Origin: Nitrosomonas sp.
GTDB lineage: Bacteria > Pseudomonadota > Gammaproteobacteria > Burkholderiales > Nitrosomonadaceae
DNA: 64,000 bases
NCBI GenBank assembly: GCA_031316255.1
Contig: JALDQW010000001.1
Span: forward strand, 3,319,485-3,383,484
Direction of reading: 5' to 3'
The notes under the pieces were generated by a model. That model saw only the letters and a list, made by a program, of their open reading frames with translations. It was not told the DNA's origin and did not search any database. Below are positions 61,986 to 64,000 of the stretch, piece after piece. A program made the translations under genes and the position numbers. Position 1 is the first letter of the stretch. Each line of letters begins with the position of its first letter.

Positions 61986-63161
61986 GTGACCAACACATAC
62001 CAGGATTATTTTGACACACTCGGTTTCAGGGAATCGTCGAGCATTCCCGGCGGCGCACAGAATTACCACACTGAAAATCCGTTTGGCTTCATCGGCAAAT
62101 ACCAGTTCGGTGAAGCTGCACTGTTCGATCTCGGATACTATGGCATTGACGGCAGCGACAGCAATTTATTCAGAAATGACTGGAGCGGCAACTGGTCTGG
62201 CAAAAACGGCATCAACAGCAAACAGGATTTTTTCAATAATGGCACCGTCCAGGAAATTATCGTCCGGGAATGGCATGAAACTTTATGGAACAGGATAACG
62301 TTTCTCGAGCTCGACAAATATGACGGTCAAATTCTCAATGGTCAACCCATAACCATTTCCGGAATGCTTTCCGCCGCACATCTGATTGGCGCGGGCAGCA
62401 GCACATCGGAAACCGCCGGCCTGAAAGGCTATCTTTTGTCTGGCGCTGTTTTCAACCCAGAAGATAACAACGGGACGACTGCCAATGAATATATGGCCGT
62501 TTTTTCCGGCTTTCAGACACCTTTCGCTACCAACCATAGCACCGCTGAAACCATTGATGGCGGCATTGGAAAAGATATTTTGACGGGTTTTGGCGGAAAC
62601 GACTTTCTCAACGGCAACACGTCGATTGATACGGCAATCTACACCAGTCAGTCTTCTGAATATGTGCTTGTAAAACATACCGCTGAAACCTGGACAGTCA
62701 GTCATCAAAATGATGGTGCCGATGGCACCGACACGCTTATCGATATTGAACGTATCGCGTTTTCAGATACTTCACTTGCGCTCGATCTCGAGGACAATGC
62801 AGGTATTACGGCAAAGCTACTCGGCGCGGTTTTCGGGCATGAATCGGTGTCAAATAAACAGTTTGTCGGTATCGGCTTGCGTTTTCTCGATAACGGCACA
62901 CATTACGAAGCGTTGATGCAACTTGCAATCGATGCAGCGCTCGGCGTTGATGCTACCAATCACACTGCAGTTGTCGATCTGCTCTATGAAAACATCATCG
63001 GCTTTACGCCTTCGCCTGCTGCAGAGGCACAGTTTGTCAGATTACTCGACTCAGGCACTTATACTGTCGCCGAACTCGGTGTTTTGGCAGCCGAAACAAC
63101 GCTTAATCAGGAAAATATTGATCTTGTGGGGCTGTCTCAAACCGGGCTGGAATTTCTTTAG
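61986..63161 (+). CDS. RTX-type protein with lysozyme-like N-terminal segment
   Basis: This 391-residue protein starts with GTG at 61986. The N-terminal region LGFRESSSIPGG ... GFIGKYQFGEAALFDLGYYG has a Glu-Ser and Gly-x-YQF pattern similar to lytic transglycosylase or lysozyme-like domains. Around residue 195 two Ca-binding RTX repeats GGIGKDILTGFGGNDFLNG occur. The C-terminal ~120 residues are helical, with a DUF4214-like pattern (HYEALMQLAIDAALG, EAQFVRLLDSGTYTVAEL). No signal peptide, as for type I-secreted RTX proteins. Substrate unknown. Confidence 0.7.
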   Translation: MTNTYQDYFDTLGFRESSSIPGGAQNYHTENPFGFIGKYQFGEAALFDLGYYGIDGSDSNLFRNDWSGNWSGKNGINSKQDFFNNGTVQEIIVREWHETLWNRITFLELDKYDGQILNGQPITISGMLSAAHLIGAGSSTSETAGLKGYLLSGAVFNPEDNNGTTANEYMAVFSGFQTPFATNHSTAETIDGGIGKDILTGFGGNDFLNGNTSIDTAIYTSQSSEYVLVKHTAETWTVSHQNDGADGTDTLIDIERIAFSDTSLALDLEDNAGITAKLLGAVFGHESVSNKQFVGIGLRFLDNGTHYEALMQLAIDAALGVDATNHTAVVDLLYENIIGFTPSPAAEAQFVRLLDSGTYTVAELGVLAAETTLNQENIDLVGLSQTGLEFL

Positions 63162-63185
63162 TATTTGTAACCCAGTCCTTGGTGA

Positions 63186-64000
63186 TTACTCCCACTCAAT
63201 TGTTGCAGGTGGTTTTCCGGAAATATCATACACAACGCGATTGATACCGCGGATCTCGTTGATAATGCGGCTGGACACCTTGCCAAGCAATGAATAAGGC
63301 AGTTCAGCCCAATTGGCGGTCATAAAATCCTGAGTCTGTACCGCACGTAAAGCGATTACGTATTCATACGTGCGGCCATCGCCCATAACGCCCACTGATT
63401 TGACCGGCAGAAAAACGGCAAATGCCTGCGCAGTTTTTTCGTACCACCCTGAGCGCCGCAATTCTTCGATGAAAATCTGATCCGCATGTCTTAACAGCTC
63501 GGCATATTCATATTTTACTTCGCCCAGAATCCTTACACCCAGACCCGGTCCGGGGAAAGGATGCCGAAAAACCATTTCACGTGGCAGGTCCAGCGCCAGC
63601 CCGAGATCGCGTACTTCGTCCTTGAACAGTTCACGCAGGGGTTCGAGTAATTTCAAATGCAGTGTTTCTGGTAAACCACCGACATTATGGTGCGATTTGA
63701 TGGTTTTCGCCTTTTTGGTCTTGGCACCCGCCGATTCGATCACATCCGGGTAAATCGTGCCTTGCGCCAGCCACTTGGCGTCGGTAATCTTGGCCGATTC
63801 ACTCTGAAAAACTTCAACAAACTCCCGGCCGATAATACGTCTTTTTTCTTCCGGATCGGTAACACCTTTCAATCGGTCAAAAAAAACACGGCTGGCATCC
63901 ACATGTATCACTTTCACCGCCAGATGATTCGCGAATGTATCCATAACCTGTCTGGCTTCATTCGCACGCAACAGTCCGTTATCGACAAAAACACAGGTCA
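63186..64000 (-). CDS. guaA: GMP synthase (glutamine-hydrolysing), C-terminal part
   Basis: The gene is cut by the window edge; the readable 271 residues are the C-terminal part of Gua[75 protein letters not shown] and the dimerisation end [14 protein letters not shown]. The ATP-pyrophosphatase domain start and glutaminase domain lie beyond 64000. It makes GMP from XMP. It converges with the RTX gene. Confidence 0.97.
   Translation of the reverse strand, partial: TCVFVDNGLLRANEARQVMDTFANHLAVKVIHVDASRVFFDRLKGVTDPEEKRRIIGREFVEVFQSESAKITDAKWLAQGTIYPDVIESAGAKTKKAKTIKSHHNVGGLPETLHLKLLEPLRELFKDEVRDLGLALDLPREMVFRHPFPGPGLGVRILGEVKYEYAELLRHADQIFIEELRRSGWYEKTAQAFAVFLPVKSVGVMGDGRTYEYVIALRAVQTQDFMTANWAELPYSLLGKVSSRIINEIRGINRVVYDISGKPPATIEWE

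Noticed and set aside
1-64000. CRISPR arrays, tRNA or rRNA genes
   Set aside because: No regularly spaced direct repeats and no cloverleaf or rRNA-like conserved stretches were noticed on either strand.

Overview
The window (about 48% G+C by eye, no rRNA or tRNA seen) looks like a chromosomal stretch of a betaproteobacterium. The best guess is the Nitrosomonadaceae (Nitrosomonas-like), from the N-type ATP synthase set, the sulfide/persulfide module, the Tat-exported multicopper oxidase and the general gene content. This assignment is inference, not a database result. About two thirds of the genes are accessory.

Region 1 (1-11189, minus strand) is a contractile injection system operon of the extracellular (eCIS, Afp/PVC-like) class. 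In transcription order it holds sheath, tube, a Cys4 gp26-like protein, an unknown protein, a DUF4255 cap protein, an AAA+ ATPase, a small unknown, a tube/baseplate adaptor, a LysM protein, hub, spike, gp25 wedge and a baseplate J protein cut by the window edge. A large DUF4157 protein typical of eCIS cargo lies 29 kb away at 40070-43348.

Region 2 (11720-15742) is a sulfide detoxification module: TauE/SafE exporter, a DUF442-sulfide:quinone oxidoreductase fusion, a BigR-like ArsR repressor and, divergently, a persulfide dioxygenase. It is followed by a Tat-exported multicopper oxidase and a PLP-dependent decarboxylase that also carries a Tat signal. Region 3 (19869-25947) is an unusual oxidative cluster: two mutually related unknown proteins, a DyP peroxidase, a cytochrome P450, a GST-like protein and a YiiX-like papain-fold hydrolase.

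Region 4 (26098-34465) holds small unknowns, a DUF3179 protein, a CysN-CysC fusion whose GTPase motifs are lost while the APS kinase is intact, and pstSCAB behind a DUF547 gene. Region 5 (35312-39920) is a TonB receptor / YfiR / CHASE8-HAMP-GGDEF-EAL operon. Region 6 (40070-46258) pairs the DUF4157 protein, divergently, with a two-gene TIR-SLOG system. This is the best candidate for an undescribed conflict system in the window.

Region 7 (46445-52833) carries a formylglycine-generating-enzyme-fold remnant and a gamma-glutamylation-type operon (glutamine synthetase-like, aldehyde dehydrogenase, alcohol dehydrogenase, class I glutamine amidotransferase). An IS701-family element with perfect 17-bp ends and a TTAG target duplication has inserted directly in front of the last gene. 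Region 8 (53084-58044) is an N-type ATP synthase operon (atpQRBEFAG) in which the usual leading atpD and atpC are absent. Region 9 (58328-64000) holds a His-rich secreted protein, a YjfB-like protein, a 1-Cys peroxiredoxin, a lactate/malate dehydrogenase-family enzyme, an RTX protein with a possible lysozyme-like N-terminus, and the C-terminal half of guaA.

Two long imperfect palindromes (2161-2267, 34605-34754) and one MITE-like element (28142-28284) are scattered in the intergenic DNA.
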